Assembly (NCBI RefSeq): GCF_017115105.1
Contig: NZ_JABXKH010000062.1
Span: 1-40,496, forward strand
DNA length: 40,496 nt
Reading direction: 5' to 3'
DNA from: Nostoc sp. NMS2
GTDB lineage: Bacteria; Cyanobacteriota; Cyanobacteriia; Cyanobacteriales; Nostocaceae
Below are positions 40,314 to 40,496 of the stretch, in pieces. A program made the translations under genes and the position numbers. The notes below the pieces were generated by a model. It did not search any database. It was not told the origin of the DNA and worked only from the letters and a program-made list of their open reading frames with translations. The stretch's first letter is position 1; every line of letters begins with the position of its first letter.

Positions 40314-40496
40314 GGAATGGGGGATGAGGGGGATGAGGAAGATCAGGGGGAATTATTGAATAAATCTCTCCCTTGTCTCTTTCCAATGCACAATACTTCG
40401 ACTTACCTCGGCTTCGCTCGGCACAAGTCGCTCAGTACAAGTGCCCAATGCCCAATACTTCGACTTACCTCGGCTTCGCTCGGCACAAGTCGCTCA
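40314..40496. repeat. STRR block with two 48-bp modules, running off the window
   Basis: GGGGATGAGG-type units, the GGGGGAATTATTGAATA block and CTTGTCTC units lead to a double module at 40394-40441, two TGCCCAA heptamers, and a second double module from 40456 that is cut by the window end. No coding signal. Confidence 0.85.

Overview
The window looks like chromosome from a filamentous, heterocyst-type cyanobacterium (Nostoc/Anabaena group). The signs are frequent HIP1 octamers (GCGATCGC) inside and between genes, heptanucleotide STRR tandem repeats (TTCGTAA, TGCCCAA, TGACCAA, GGGAGCA) in many gaps, very small dispersed repeats, an AT-leaning composition, and gene content typical of that group (squalene-hopene cyclase beside HpnB, a RexT/TrxA2 pair, biosynthetic arginine decarboxylase). 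No rRNA or tRNA gene was recognised.

Layout. 1-3.4 kb: divergent hopanoid genes shc and hpnB. 3.4-5.6 kb: small accessory genes, namely an HNH nuclease broken by a stop codon with an unknown partner, and an AbiEii-type nucleotidyltransferase with a small upstream partner. 5.6-15 kb: a redox and electrophile-defence block. It starts with rexT (ArsR family, vicinal Cys40-Cys41) divergent from trxA2, followed by an SDR, an old yellow enzyme, a nitroreductase, an MFS transporter, a second SDR, two methyltransferases and a glutathione S-transferase, and ends in a MITE-like element and an MFS remnant. 15-21 kb: an LPLAT acyltransferase, a MoaD/ThiS-like sulfur carrier, a TPR lipoprotein-like or exported protein, two tandem DUF4365-like proteins and acs. 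21-26 kb: a solitary TnpB element, three proteins with nuclease-fold features (one of them Uma2), small unknowns, and a three-gene DUF6888-DUF6887-RelE module whose first gene is only 58 codons.

26-29.2 kb is the most interesting part. A 14-unit, 21-bp tandem array with an 84-bp higher-order period lies upstream of a two-gene unit. The first gene is a small helical protein ending in a Gly/Asn/Gln-rich motif. The second is an NB-ARC (NLR-like) ATPase with TPRs that begins with almost the same motif. This is the layout of bacterial amyloid-signalling NLR/effector (Bell-domain) pairs, so I read it as a probable regulated-cell-death or antiphage module. 29.2-40.5 kb returns to housekeeping genes (TerC, ndk, speA, an NDP-sugar pyrophosphorylase, scpA, an AI-2E family permease, pdxH) and ends in a divergent azoR/HxlR-regulator pair.

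Repeats are a theme of their own. A 24-bp module occurs as single, double and triple nested copies (24, 48 and 72 bp). It sits almost always exactly at the boundary between heptamer STRR units, and once in frame inside the AbiEii-like gene. A palindromic repeat is likewise carried in frame within hpnB. All family assignments come from reading motifs by eye; no database search was run.
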